DNA of 64,000 nucleotides, taken from positions 11,026 through 75,025 of the forward strand of contig CAZISM010000012.1 of the NCBI GenBank assembly GCA_964541895.1, given 5' to 3'. This DNA is from CAZISM01 sp964541895 (GTDB lineage Bacteria; Zhuqueibacterota; Zhuqueibacteria; Residuimicrobiales; Residuimicrobiaceae). The notes beneath the pieces are model-generated. The model saw only the letters and a list, made by a program, of their open reading frames with translations. It searched no databases and was not told the DNA's origin. Positions 55,075-64,000 of the stretch are shown piece after piece. The stretch's first letter is position 1. Every line of letters starts with the position of its first letter. A program made the translations under genes and the position numbers.

Positions 55075-55255
55075 GAGTTGTTTATCCGTTGGTTTGGTTC
55101 AGGCATGAAGACATGCCGGCTTGGCAGCAGGAGCATTGCTTGTGATTCGCCTAATCGTGAAAATTAGCCAATCATAGTAGTAATTGCAAGGGAAAAGATA
55201 AAAGCGGGGGAAGGTTATTCCGGATGTCGCTTTGGGCTCGCTCGATCGCATCGAT

Positions 55256-55280
55256 CGCCCGGGGAATGTTTCCCCGGGCG
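55256..55280. repeat. Perfect 11-bp GC-rich hairpin
   Basis: CGCCCGGGGAA-TGT-TTCCCCGGGCG is a perfect 11-bp inverted repeat with a 3-base loop. It is preceded by a CGATCG-cat-CGATCG motif (about 55242-55257). No T-run follows on either strand, so it is not an ordinary terminator. Confidence 0.6.
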
Positions 55281-55409
55281 GAACCATGGATCGGGCATCT
55301 GCCCGAGATACAGCATGATTTTCCGGGCCGGCGTCTCGCAGCGGCCCTGAGCGGATCGGATCTCTGCCCCACCCAGGTATAAAAAAACTCTCCATGTCAA
55401 TGGACCTGG

Positions 55410-55454
55410 CGAAACAAAACACAAAGGGCTGGAAACACCATGGTGCTCCAGCCC
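55410..55454 (-). terminator. Intrinsic terminator of the giant surface protein gene
   Basis: On the minus strand a stem GGGCTGGA...TCCAGCCC (55454-55426) encloses the palindrome CACCATGGTG. It is followed by a T-rich tail, TTTGTGTTTTGTTTC (55425-55411). It lies about 60 bases past the stop of the 2260-residue gene. Confidence 0.65.
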
Positions 55455-55515
55455 TTCCTGTCCTCTTGTCATGCTGAACAGCTTCCCCCTAAAACCGTCC
55501 TAAGGTCATAGGACA

Positions 55516-58500
55516 CTATTTTGTCAATAACAGCTTTTTCGTCATTGACTGGCCACCGGTCTGCAGCACATAGTAGTACATGCCAGTGGTGACCGCCCGC
55601 CCCTGATCGTCGTGCGCATCCCATACCACCTGGTGGGAACCGGCAGCAAACGTTCCATTCGCCAGTTCGCGGACGATCTGGCCGGCGAGGTTAAAGACGC
55701 GCAGCTGCACGACCTGTGCCTTGGGCAAATCAAAGGCGATGGTCGTCACCGGATTGAACGGATTTGGATAATTCTGCGCCAGGGCAATAGCATCCGGCAG
55801 AGCGATCTGCAGCGAAACCGGGCCGTTGTCGTTGCTGCGGCCGTTGCGGTCGATATCCCTGATTTTGTAAAAATAGGTCCGGCCCGACTGCACCGACTCG
55901 TCCACATAGCTGTACTGTCCGTTCGCACTCACCGGAATCAGAGTGGTTGAAACCGGCTCATAGGGGCCGTCGCTGCGATCCGAGCGCAGCACCGTGAATC
56001 CCAGATTGTCCACTTCATGGGCGGTCTGCCAGCGCAGTTGCGCGGCATGGGCCAGGGCTGTGGCTTCAAAGGAGGTCAGACGTACCGCCATCGCCGGTTC
56101 ACTGAGGAAGAGATGCCAGCGCACCGTGGTTGAGGCTTTGCCGTCGGATATCTCGACCTGCACCCAGTTCTCTTCGGGGAAATAACCCTGTTCGGGTTCC
56201 ATCACCAATTCAAACAGATTCCCGGCAAAAATACCGTTTACCCGCCAGAAATACGTAACCGGCGTATTGTCCGGATCATAGGCCTGAACAGAGAACTCTA
56301 TTCTGTCGAGATAATGGAGCTCCAGCACGCTGTCGCTCGGCGTCATGGACAGCACTTTCGGCGCCCGGTTCACCGATTCCACCGTGATGCGCCACACGGC
56401 CGTATCGGCAGCGGCAAAGCTGTCCGTGGCGATAAACTTTACATCATAGCTGGCGCCTGACTGCAGTTGCGAGGGCGTCCATTGGAACGCAAAGGTTTTG
56501 GTGGAATCAAAGGAAGCGCCGCTGGGCAGGTTCCTCACCTTGATGGTTATGGCGTCGCCCTCTGCGTCCACCGCCGTGATCACGGCGGCGACCAGCTGGC
56601 CGGGCAAGGTCTGCCTGGCGGCCGGCACAGACAATTTGGGTTTGGTGTTCACCACATTGGTCGTAAAGAAGAGCGGCGTTCCAGATGCATTTACAGGCGA
56701 AACTTTAACTCTTTGCGCGCCTGGCTGTCCCAAGCGCCACTTGATGCGGGCAAATCCGTTTTCATCGCTGGTTGCCGGCAACGTGCCCTGCAGCATGCCA
56801 CCACCGGCCTCGACCGCAAAGGTGAGCAACTGGTTTTTCACAGGACGCTTGTAGCCATCCAGCACCTGCGCCACCAGATCCAGAGTCGTGTTAGGACGGT
56901 TGTTGGGCGGTATGTCCTGCTTGCTGAGAAATACAGTCAACTCACTCTGGACGAGAAAGGTGAATTCCACCGATTGCGTCAAACCTGGAACCGTGGCCGT
57001 GGCTTTGAATTCACCGAGAGCGGCACCGCCCGGCCGATAGAGCACAGCGGCCATGCCGCGTCGGTCAGTGCGTAGGGGATTCGGGCTCACGGCCTGGCCC
57101 TGTCCGGTAAAATGAAAATAGACCTGCAGACCTTCGGCCGGATTTCCGGTGGAATCCCTGACCACCACTTTGAACGAATCCGCCAGGGTCTTGTTGAGTA
57201 CACCGATCTGTTTGTCTCCGGAGACCATCAGCATGGTGCCCGGATTGGGCGGCATGGCGATCGCCGAGTAGACGATGGGATTTCCCGACAAGCCGGTAAC
57301 CACCGCCTGCAACGTCTGCGTGTCCACCTGTGATCCCAGCTGCCATTTCACCGAAGCCATGCCATCAAGATTGGTTTTGACCGGCTGCGGCTCCAGCACC
57401 TTGCCGCCGCCGCTGGTTACGGTAAAGGTGACATTAACATCCGGCACCGGATTGCCGTTGACGTCATAGAGATTCAAGCCCAACGGCATGGGCAACACCG
57501 TGCCGCGCAGAACCATCTGTCCTGATCCGAACGGCACGGCCTGCACCGGCGCTCCGGCGGTAAAGAGGACTATGGAGGTATCGGCCGGGATCATTCTGCC
57601 TTCCACCACGGTCCATACTTTGACGCGACCGGCGCGGGTGGAGGTTATTGAACCCAGGGTCGTTCCGTTCAGATCTGTGGCTGAATCCGGTTGGCGCACC
57701 TGGACATCCAGCCCCGTCGTATATATCTGCACGGTCTTGTTAGCGATGGCGTTGCCTTCAGCGTCTTTCAACGTCACACTTACTTTGGCGCTCTGGTAGC
57801 CGTCAGCCACCACCGGCGTCGTCACCTGCCGAGTCGATTTCTGTGCACTCGGCGGACCGATGACGGCCGTGGCGTCAAACACAAAGGGAGAGCCGGTCAA
57901 ATTAGGATTGACGCCGTCATCAGTCGAGGCCTGAATGCGGATCGCACTGGGCGTCGCCGCGAGCTTGATCGCTACCATGGCGATGCCGTTGTTGTTGGAC
58001 ATGGCGGTAAACTTTGTGGAGGAACCGTTAATGGTACAGCTGCCCTGCGTCACCTCGAACGCGACAGGGTGCAACGATACCGGCACGTTGCTGTCGTCGA
58101 CCACCCGCACTTTTAACGAATCGGACAGATAGCTGCCTACCACACCTTCCTGATTATTGCCGGACACGTACACCATCTTGCGCGCCGTGCTGCGTCGTCC
58201 GGAGGCAAAAAATTCCAGCGGGGCATTGCGCAGGAGCACCTCCTTGTAGGACGCGCGCGCCTGAAAGACATAATTGTTCTCACCAAACGCCGTGCCGATG
58301 GTGCCCGTGGCGCCGGCATAGCCGTTGGCATCGGTTTTGACGTCGAGCTGCTGCTTGCCGCCAAAGCTTGTTTCCGGATACATGACGGCGAAAAAGGAAA
58401 CCGTGTGGTTGGCAACCGGCACGCCGTTGACATCCAGCACCTGAATCTTGAACGGTTGCGCCAGGCTGGCGCCCACGCGGCCGATCTGATAATTGCCGGA

Positions 58501-61500
58501 CACATACGCCAGCGAGTCGGGATCTCCGGCACTGGTGGTGGCAACGAACACCACCGCTGCCCCAACATCCACCCCATTGTACTGCGTCGATGCGGTAACC
58601 TGATTAAGATAAGAACTGGTGCCCATCGTCAGCGTAACAGAAGCGCGGCCGGAGGTGTTGGTCAATGCCGACGCCAGACCCAGACCGTTTAGAGAACCGT
58701 TGCCGCTGCTGACTTTGAACTGCACCGGATGGTTGGCAACCGGATTGGCAAACGAATCGGTGACGCCGACCACAAAGGGGAAGGGCAACATCTGGCCAAA
58801 ACTTCCCTTTTGCCGATTTCCGGATATTTCAAAAAACCGGGATGGAATTCCGGCCTGGGCCTCAGCCGCGAACGTTAGGGGCGAGCCTTGCAGTCCGGTG
58901 GCAGACACCGCTACGGTATTGGTGCCTACGCTCGTTCCCAGACGCAACGTTGCCGTCGCATAGCCGCTGGCATCGGTCAATACTTTGACGCTGCCGAGTC
59001 CATTGATAGTGCCCCCGCCAGAGGTAACGGCGTAATCGACCAGGTGTCCGGCTACCGGGTTGGCATAGGCGTCGGTGACTCTGACGATATAGGGCTTGGC
59101 CAGCAGCCGATTGACTTTGCCGGTCTGGTTGTTTAGCGAAACTTCCACCAGCTTGGCGGCGGTTCCGGCCCGGGCACCGGCTTTGAACACCACCGGCGAG
59201 CCGATGGCGGTGGCCATAATGGCATGAATGACATTGTTGGTATCACCGGCCGCCGTACCCAGAGTCACGGTGGCACTGGCCAGACCGGAACTGTTCGTAA
59301 AGGCCTCAAAAGTGGTTTGACCGGATATCTTGCCGCCACCGGAGATAATGGCAAAATTGACCTTTTCATTGGCAACCACATTGCCGCGAAAATCCTGCAG
59401 TTTAACCACCAGCGGCAGCGCCAGAGCCTGATTCACCGTGCCGGTTTGCAGATTGCCGCTCTGCATGAGAATTTGCCGTTGTGGTTCCACAGCGGTAGCG
59501 CGAAATTCCTGCGGCGAAGCCGCATTGAACGCTGAAGAAGCATTCACTTTTTGCGTACCGATAAGGGAACCCAGTTTCCACAGCGTCTGCGCCTTGCCCT
59601 CCGCATTCGTCATGGCTTCCGCATGCGAGGAAGCGGTGCCGTCCAGGGAACCGTTTCCCAGGCTGATATCGAAATTAACCTTATAGCCTGACACGGCATT
59701 GCCATAGGCGTCCGTAACTTTAACCACCAGCGGTTCAGCCAATAATTGACCGATATAATTCTGCTGGCCGTCACCGGATACTTTTTGCATGGTAGCAGCC
59801 GGACCGGTGGTGGCAGAAGCGGTAAAGAGCAGCGGCGAGTTGTCCAGCGCCGAACCGTCCTCTTTGACAGCGACGGCACGCAAGCTATTGTTAGCCGTAC
59901 CGACCGCCGTTCCCACCTTCCAGGCTGCTCTGGCCAGACCGTGGTTATCCGAATAAACCTGTTGACTCCCGCTGCTGCCGTTAATGGTACCGCCGCCCAG
60001 CACCATCTCAAACGTTACCGGATAACCGGCCAGAACTTTGCCATCGATGTCGGTGACGCGGACTGTGATGGAATCCGTCAAGGTGGTATTGACAGCCGCG
60101 GTCTGCGCGTCGCCTTTTACCCTGGCAATGGCTTTAGGCTGTGTGGCAAACGGACTGATGTTGTACAGGCGGTCGGCTGAGACATTCAGATAAGAAAGGA
60201 TTTTACCGCTGGGCAATTTGACTTTGATATCGACGGCCGTATTTTGACCCAGGCCAAAATGCTGCACCAGCGACGTCTGACTCTGATACCCCTGGATGGC
60301 CATGATTTCCCGGTATCCCAGGAGTGACCCGGCCTGGTCATAGCGTCCGGCGGGATACATCCACATCCTGGTACCGATGCCATTGACTTTGCCATAGCGG
60401 TCCAGAATGGCCACTCGAAGATAATGCTTGCTGTTATCGATATTGTTTTTTAAAAGTGCGTTTCGCCCATACACAATACTGCTGAGCTCATCCTGCTTGC
60501 CGCGCGCGGTGCCGAAGATGTCTACACGCCCGTCGTTGTCATAATCAAACAGCGAAGCACCGCGGCCGTCAATGAACAGGTTTTCCGCGCCGGTGCCGGT
60601 GAGTTCGCTGAACGTGCGATCACCCCGATTGAGAAAAATACGCGACGTCGGCGCAATATCCATGATCCGATCATACCGGAGTCCGTACAGATCCAAAAAA
60701 CCGTCGTTATCAAAATCAGCAGGATATAAAGCATAGGAATCGATCTTGATGCCGGCCGCATCACTGGCATCTGTGAACGTGCCGGTGCCGTTATTGAGAT
60801 ACACTTTATTGAGCGGCGATTTGTCCGCTGTGGTGCCGCGAATCCCTATCAACAGATCCAGATCGCCGTCGTTGTCGATATCGGCCGCGGACGGATGGTT
60901 GGTTTTAGCCACAAAGGCGACGCCACGACTGGACGCTTCCTCACGGAAAGAGCCATTACCCAGATTGAAAAAGAGCGCACACGCCATATCCCGCCTTGTC
61001 ATAAAGATATCGACATACCCGTCTCCGGTAAAATCTGCGGCAACGGCGCCTTGCACCGAACCGGTGGGGGCGGATAGGCCTTTGTTGACAATATCAAACA
61101 GGCCCGTACCCCGATTGACATATACTTCATGCGCTTGTGAGCCATCCATAAAGACCAGGTCGAGGTCGCCGTCGTTCTCCAGGTCGATGGGCAGGATAGC
61201 CCGAGTCTCCCGGCCCGTGCCATTCATGCCGCGAAGACCAGCCTGATCGCTGAATTGGCCGCCGCTGTTTATGTACAGCCGCGGCGCCGAGGTGCGACTG
61301 CTTTGCACCAGATCCAGATCGCCGTCTCCTTCCACATCGACCCAGACGGCAGGCCCCCAAATGCCGGCCTCGCCAATGCCCCGGGTTTCTGCTTCTTCCG
61401 TGAAAGTATGATCAGGGTTCTGCACGAACAGTTTGTTTGGGCGAGGAATGGTCGTCTCATACAGATAGACGCTATGCACGTCTTCCAGTCCATCGCCATT

Positions 61501-62298
61501 GACATCCATAACGGAGAGTCCCTGCGCACCGCCGGTGCGATCCGCATCCACCCCGGCGCTTTTTGTGACATCCTGAAACGGATATTTGGTGGCAGGCGCA
61601 TATATTTTCAGACTTGTATAAATAGGTCCGGTAATTCCATCCCAGATGGTATTGCCAAGACACACATAGCCCAGACTCTCACGTAAATACTCGGAATTCT
61701 CGAACGATTTATAAGCGATCTGCACGCCGTCCAGCGTCATCCACACCGAGCGGCTGTTATAGATGATGCGGAACGTGTATTCCTTGCTGGCATCCCAGGG
61801 CAAATAATCGGTTTCAATCGTCTGCCGGGGATCCCCTGCAGCATCATTCATGCTGTGGGGATGAAGGCGCAGCAACAGCTTTGCCGTATTGCCGGTGACG
61901 AATTTTGTTTCTGTCTTGATATAAAAAAAAGACGCAGGCGTTGGATCCATCAAGAGCCTGTTGCCGTTCGGCTGCGACCAGACGCTGAATATGCCGTCAC
62001 TGGCTTCTTCAAGTTGGCTGGGAGGATAAAAATTCTTGACTTTGAACTCGATCGTGGCCTCGGAGGGGAAAACGTCATAAAAATTAAATTGCAATTGAGC
62101 GAATTTGTCGCTTACCTGCCAACCCTGGCCGGCGATAAATTTACCCTTTACGTTCACCACCTCTGCGTGTGGCTTAATGCCATCGCTTTGCAGGTTGTCC
62201 GAAATCAGCAGCCTGGTATGATTGGGCACCTGGGCGGCCACCGCAGAGACCAGGGTCAACCACGCCAAAAACAAAAGCAATAACGATTTTCGATACAT
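55516..62298 (-). CDS. Giant type IX-secreted surface protein with FG-GAP, Ig-like repeats and sorting domain
   Basis: 2260 residues. Approximate order: signal peptide 1-22; lectin-like domain 25-235; FG-GAP/VCBS repeats 240-625 with Ca-binding 'DVNGDGLEDV', 'DFDNDGFLDLYG' and 'DYDNDGRVDIFG'; an ASPIC/UnbV-like domain 630-705; eleven invasin-type Ig repeats 725-1885, each opening near 'SGNNQ/SGDKQ' and carrying 'VTDAYGNPV' and 'SGGGTING' (variants); two cadherin/He_PIG-type domains; a fibronectin-like domain; and a type IX sorting domain from about 2170 ('LAQNYPNPFNPVT'). AAAGGTGG precedes the ATG. It should be a long calcium-stabilised stalk on the cell surface. Neighbour 50957-53197 is a broken relative. 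Confidence 0.92.
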   Translation of the reverse strand: MYRKSLLLLFLAWLTLVSAVAAQVPNHTRLLISDNLQSDGIKPHAEVVNVKGKFIAGQGWQVSDKFAQLQFNFYDVFPSEATIEFKVKNFYPPSQLEEASDGIFSVWSQPNGNRLLMDPTPASFFYIKTETKFVTGNTAKLLLRLHPHSMNDAAGDPRQTIETDYLPWDASKEYTFRIIYNSRSVWMTLDGVQIAYKSFENSEYLRESLGYVCLGNTIWDGITGPIYTSLKIYAPATKYPFQDVTKSAGVDADRTGGAQGLSVMDVNGDGLEDVHSVYLYETTIPRPNKLFVQNPDHTFTEEAETRGIGEAGIWGPAVWVDVEGDGDLDLVQSSRTSAPRLYINSGGQFSDQAGLRGMNGTGRETRAILPIDLENDGDLDLVFMDGSQAHEVYVNRGTGLFDIVNKGLSAPTGSVQGAVAADFTGDGYVDIFMTRRDMACALFFNLGNGSFREEASSRGVAFVAKTNHPSAADIDNDGDLDLLIGIRGTTADKSPLNKVYLNNGTGTFTDASDAAGIKIDSYALYPADFDNDGFLDLYGLRYDRIMDIAPTSRIFLNRGDRTFSELTGTGAENLFIDGRGASLFDYDNDGRVDIFGTARGKQDELSSIVYGRNALLKNNIDNSKHYLRVAILDRYGKVNGIGTRMWMYPAGRYDQAGSLLGYREIMAIQGYQSQTSLVQHFGLGQNTAVDIKVKLPSGKILSYLNVSADRLYNISPFATQPKAIARVKGDAQTAAVNTTLTDSITVRVTDIDGKVLAGYPVTFEMVLGGGTINGSSGSQQVYSDNHGLARAAWKVGTAVGTANNSLRAVAVKEDGSALDNSPLLFTASATTGPAATMQKVSGDGQQNYIGQLLAEPLVVKVTDAYGNAVSGYKVNFDISLGNGSLDGTASSHAEAMTNAEGKAQTLWKLGSLIGTQKVNASSAFNAASPQEFRATAVEPQRQILMQSGNLQTGTVNQALALPLVVKLQDFRGNVVANEKVNFAIISGGGKISGQTTFEAFTNSSGLASATVTLGTAAGDTNNVIHAIMATAIGSPVVFKAGARAGTAAKLVEVSLNNQTGKVNRLLAKPYIVRVTDAYANPVAGHLVDYAVTSGGGTINGLGSVKVLTDASGYATATLRLGTSVGTNTVAVSATGLQGSPLTFAAEAQAGIPSRFFEISGNRQKGSFGQMLPFPFVVGVTDSFANPVANHPVQFKVSSGNGSLNGLGLASALTNTSGRASVTLTMGTSSYLNQVTASTQYNGVDVGAAVVFVATTSAGDPDSLAYVSGNYQIGRVGASLAQPFKIQVLDVNGVPVANHTVSFFAVMYPETSFGGKQQLDVKTDANGYAGATGTIGTAFGENNYVFQARASYKEVLLRNAPLEFFASGRRSTARKMVYVSGNNQEGVVGSYLSDSLKVRVVDDSNVPVSLHPVAFEVTQGSCTINGSSTKFTAMSNNNGIAMVAIKLAATPSAIRIQASTDDGVNPNLTGSPFVFDATAVIGPPSAQKSTRQVTTPVVADGYQSAKVSVTLKDAEGNAIANKTVQIYTTGLDVQVRQPDSATDLNGTTLGSITSTRAGRVKVWTVVEGRMIPADTSIVLFTAGAPVQAVPFGSGQMVLRGTVLPMPLGLNLYDVNGNPVPDVNVTFTVTSGGGKVLEPQPVKTNLDGMASVKWQLGSQVDTQTLQAVVTGLSGNPIVYSAIAMPPNPGTMLMVSGDKQIGVLNKTLADSFKVVVRDSTGNPAEGLQVYFHFTGQGQAVSPNPLRTDRRGMAAVLYRPGGAALGEFKATATVPGLTQSVEFTFLVQSELTVFLSKQDIPPNNRPNTTLDLVAQVLDGYKRPVKNQLLTFAVEAGGGMLQGTLPATSDENGFARIKWRLGQPGAQRVKVSPVNASGTPLFFTTNVVNTKPKLSVPAARQTLPGQLVAAVITAVDAEGDAITIKVRNLPSGASFDSTKTFAFQWTPSQLQSGASYDVKFIATDSFAAADTAVWRITVESVNRAPKVLSMTPSDSVLELHYLDRIEFSVQAYDPDNTPVTYFWRVNGIFAGNLFELVMEPEQGYFPEENWVQVEISDGKASTTVRWHLFLSEPAMAVRLTSFEATALAHAAQLRWQTAHEVDNLGFTVLRSDRSDGPYEPVSTTLIPVSANGQYSYVDESVQSGRTYFYKIRDIDRNGRSNDNGPVSLQIALPDAIALAQNYPNPFNPVTTIAFDLPKAQVVQLRVFNLAGQIVRELANGTFAAGSHQVVWDAHDDQGRAVTTGMYYYVLQTGGQSMTKKLLLTK

Positions 62299-62867
62299 AA
62301 CACCACCTTTACCTGATAGACGTTTCTCTGTCCACTAGCGTTTGCACACATCACCGTAGAGATAATCCTGCAGGCCGCACCGTGCGAATTCTACAGGAGG
62401 TTGCTGCTTCTCTTCCCTCGTTGCTATCATGATTGAACAGCGTACTTCTTGTAGCAGCAAAGAAGCAAATTTCAGGCCTAATTCTGTTTTTTCCCGCCGC
62501 GTCCGGGTGTAACCGCAGACAAGACTGCTGCAGTCAGGAAAGCTATAATTATAACATATACATTCAGTTATAACTTTTACTTCATCGCCGCCGCCCTGAC
62601 GACCTGCGTACGGCAGGCGGCGGACAGAGCGCTGCCGTGGCGGAGCGGCCCAACAGACCGTTTGGGTGTACCAACGTCAAACAGTGTGTTTCAGATCGAA
62701 ATAGTGAAAATTGTTCTGGGAAAAGAGTGCAAAGGATGTTATATTGTCGCTTAATTTTTTGCCGGCAGGCGGTCACTTTTGCAAGGGAGGTTTGGGCTTA
62801 CACATACATAAAGTTTGGGGCTCTCTTTTACTGCTCACCACGAACCATGCACAAAAAGGAGATGCGT
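62299..62867. other. Divergent intergenic region
   Basis: This 569-bp stretch lies between the divergent giant surface protein and asparagine-synthase-like genes. It contains an AT-rich patch at 62543-62577 with TATAAT-like words on both strands and a CGCCGCC/GGCGGCG stem around 62586-62622. No gene was supported; a 64-residue minus-strand frame at 62582-62776 is low-quality. I could not assign specific promoters. Confidence 0.55.
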
Positions 62868-64000
62868 ATGATAGTTCATTCCGATGGCCGGATCACTCCA
62901 GATAATGATATGTCCGTGTATACAGACGGGCAGCGAAAGCTCTGGTGGCGTGGTCTGTTGTTCATCAAGGGTATTGCCGCAGGCGAACCTTCCATTGGCA
63001 AGTTTTTTCAGCTCATCGATAAAACAGGACTGGCCGCGGCCTGCGATCAGGTTTCCGGCAATTTCGTAGCCGTTCTGCAGGATGACGGTTCCGGACGATG
63101 CAGCCTGTTTACGGATAACAACCGGGTGTCCCACGCCGTTTACAGCGGACAAACCGCAGCGACTTCTTTGTTGCAGTTGCTGCCCCTGGTCAAACCGACG
63201 GCCCGGGATCTGGATGCAGAGGCGGTGCTGGCTTTTATCATTACCGGACAGGTGTATTCACCGTTCGCATTTTTCAAATCCATCCGTTTTCTGCAAGCCG
63301 ACGAAATTCTGCACAGCGGCCCGGACGGCTTTACGATTGAAACAAAACAATTGCGCAACCTCTATGACCTGCGCCTGACGCGTCAGGAACTGTATGGCAA
63401 CCTGGCCGACATCGTCAAGTCGCTGCAGGGCTGCAAAATAAGCTTTGATATGTCCGGTGGCAGTGATACGCGCACCTGGGCCGGGGTGTTAAAACAACTG
63501 GGCCTGGATTTTGAACTGTCCACCGATTGTCCGCCCGGCTATGGCGATCACGACATCGCCGTCAAAGCCGCCGCCATTCTGCAAAAGCCGCACTATCCCA
63601 CCTGGCACACCATCGACGGCGTAGATGTGATGGCCGAGCTGCAGGAGACGTTCAAACGGTTTGACGGCATGGCCGATATTCTGGCCTTCCATCCCACTTT
63701 TCAGAATTATGCCAAACGCGAACAGCGCCAGGTTGACGTCATCATCAGCGGTTTTGCCGGCGAAATGTACAAGGACGGCGGCTGGTGGCGGATGGCCATG
63801 CAGACGCTCACCAGGAGCGATTGGAAAGAGGCCATGATCCGAAAACTGACCTACAGCGGACTGGTCACCTGGGGTTTTGATCCAAACCTGCCGTGCGAAT
63901 TGTTCACTCCGGACTATGCCAAACTGTGCGCCGGTTACAAAGAGCGGTTGTTCGATTTTCTCATGAAACAGTATAACGGCCGCAACCGCGCCGAACTGGG
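62868..64000 (+). CDS. Asparagine-synthase-like protein without glutaminase Cys, 3' end cut by window edge
   Basis: From ATG 62868-62870, with AAGGAG six bases upstream, 377 residues are visible and the frame runs off the window. The first 150 or so residues resemble a class II glutamine amidotransferase fold but start 'MIVHSDG', lacking the Cys that must follow Met for glutaminase activity. The synthase half has a PP-loop 'SFDMSGGSDTRTW' (SGGxDT/S), which binds ATP for adenylation, then 'ISGFAGEMYKDGG'. Such proteins form amide bonds in antibiotic, exopolysaccharide or peptide maturation pathways and may use ammonia or an amine directly. The partner genes lie outside the window. Confidence 0.85.
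   Translation, partial: MIVHSDGRITPDNDMSVYTDGQRKLWWRGLLFIKGIAAGEPSIGKFFQLIDKTGLAAACDQVSGNFVAVLQDDGSGRCSLFTDNNRVSHAVYSGQTAATSLLQLLPLVKPTARDLDAEAVLAFIITGQVYSPFAFFKSIRFLQADEILHSGPDGFTIETKQLRNLYDLRLTRQELYGNLADIVKSLQGCKISFDMSGGSDTRTWAGVLKQLGLDFELSTDCPPGYGDHDIAVKAAAILQKPHYPTWHTIDGVDVMAELQETFKRFDGMADILAFHPTFQNYAKREQRQVDVIISGFAGEMYKDGGWWRMAMQTLTRSDWKEAMIRKLTYSGLVTWGFDPNLPCELFTPDYAKLCAGYKERLFDFLMKQYNGRNRAEL

Larger units (their letters stand above)
55075..55515. other. Hairpin-rich intergenic region
   Basis: This 441-bp stretch holds no gene I can support; short minus-strand frames read as low-quality composition. It has the perfect 11-bp hairpin at 55256-55280, a smaller GGGCA-TC-TGCCC at about 55293-55304, and the terminator at 55410-55454. 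The promoter of the MFS gene should also lie here. Confidence 0.55.

Noticed and set aside
55426..55454. Possible transcription-factor operator because of the CACCATGGTG palindrome
   Set aside because: The enclosing stem and following T-rich tail past a stop codon fit a terminator better.

Overview
This 64 kb window comes from an uncultured, GC-rich (roughly mid-50s % by eye) bacterium. Several large secreted proteins end in a type IX secretion C-terminal domain that starts with the 'L(E/A)QNYPNPFNP' signature. That signature is typical of the Fibrobacteres-Chlorobi-Bacteroidetes superphylum and its candidate phyla (KSB1, Calditrichaeota, Ignavibacteria and relatives). A KSB1- or Calditrichaeota-like assembly is my best guess, but there is no rRNA or tRNA here to fix it. 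The window is a scaffold, not finished sequence: a run of exactly 100 N at 13952-14051 is flanked by a perfect 55-bp duplication, so it is an artificial join.

Region 1 (1-5285, minus strand): a trypsin-like protease homologue cut by the window edge, with an altered active-site motif; carB without carA beside it; and a PAP2 phosphatase. Repeats fill 5388-5606. Region 2 (5673-15418, minus): six closely spaced genes: a lipoprotein serine hydrolase, a PQQ-type propeller protein with an embedded methyltransferase domain (intact once the scaffold gap is collapsed), a secreted (alpha/alpha)6 glycosidase, an unknown membrane-anchored protein, an FtsX-like permease and its ABC ATPase. The last four overlap or nearly touch. 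This is the best candidate for an undescribed system.

Region 3 (15764-27651): a plus-strand propeller/toroid protein, a 66-residue membrane protein, two exported type IX substrates and a secreted TPR-CHAT protease-like protein. Region 4 (27788-36348): a DUF1080 3-keto-glycoside enzyme, a DUF6807 (PmoA-type) protein, a Tat-exported Gfo/Idh/MocA oxidoreductase, a GH78 alpha-L-rhamnosidase and, on the plus strand, a bifunctional fucokinase/fucose-1-phosphate guanylyltransferase. A membrane SpoIIE-type phosphatase (36381-39215) follows.

Region 5 (39386-50756, minus): a sugar-catabolic cluster with a KdgF-like cupin, DUF1080 enzyme, (alpha/alpha)6 glycosidase, hexuronate-type MFS transporter, FAD oxidoreductase, Gfo/Idh/MocA oxidoreductase, TIM-barrel isomerase and aldo/keto reductase. 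Another Gfo/Idh/MocA gene with its own candidate promoter and terminator lies upstream. The content matches the oxidative 'keto' route of glycoside cleavage (oxidise C3, eliminate or hydrolyse the aglycone, re-reduce), here apparently in the periplasm because the redox enzymes carry twin-arginine leaders. Region 6 (50957-64000): a frameshifted, 5'-truncated relative of the giant surface protein next door, a hexapeptide acyltransferase, a second MFS transporter, the 2260-residue type IX substrate with 11 Ig-like repeats, and a partial asparagine-synthase-like gene running off the right edge.

Taken together the window describes a degrader of rhamnose-, fucose- or uronate-containing glycans with much surface and periplasmic machinery. 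No CRISPR array, transposase, rRNA or tRNA was seen.
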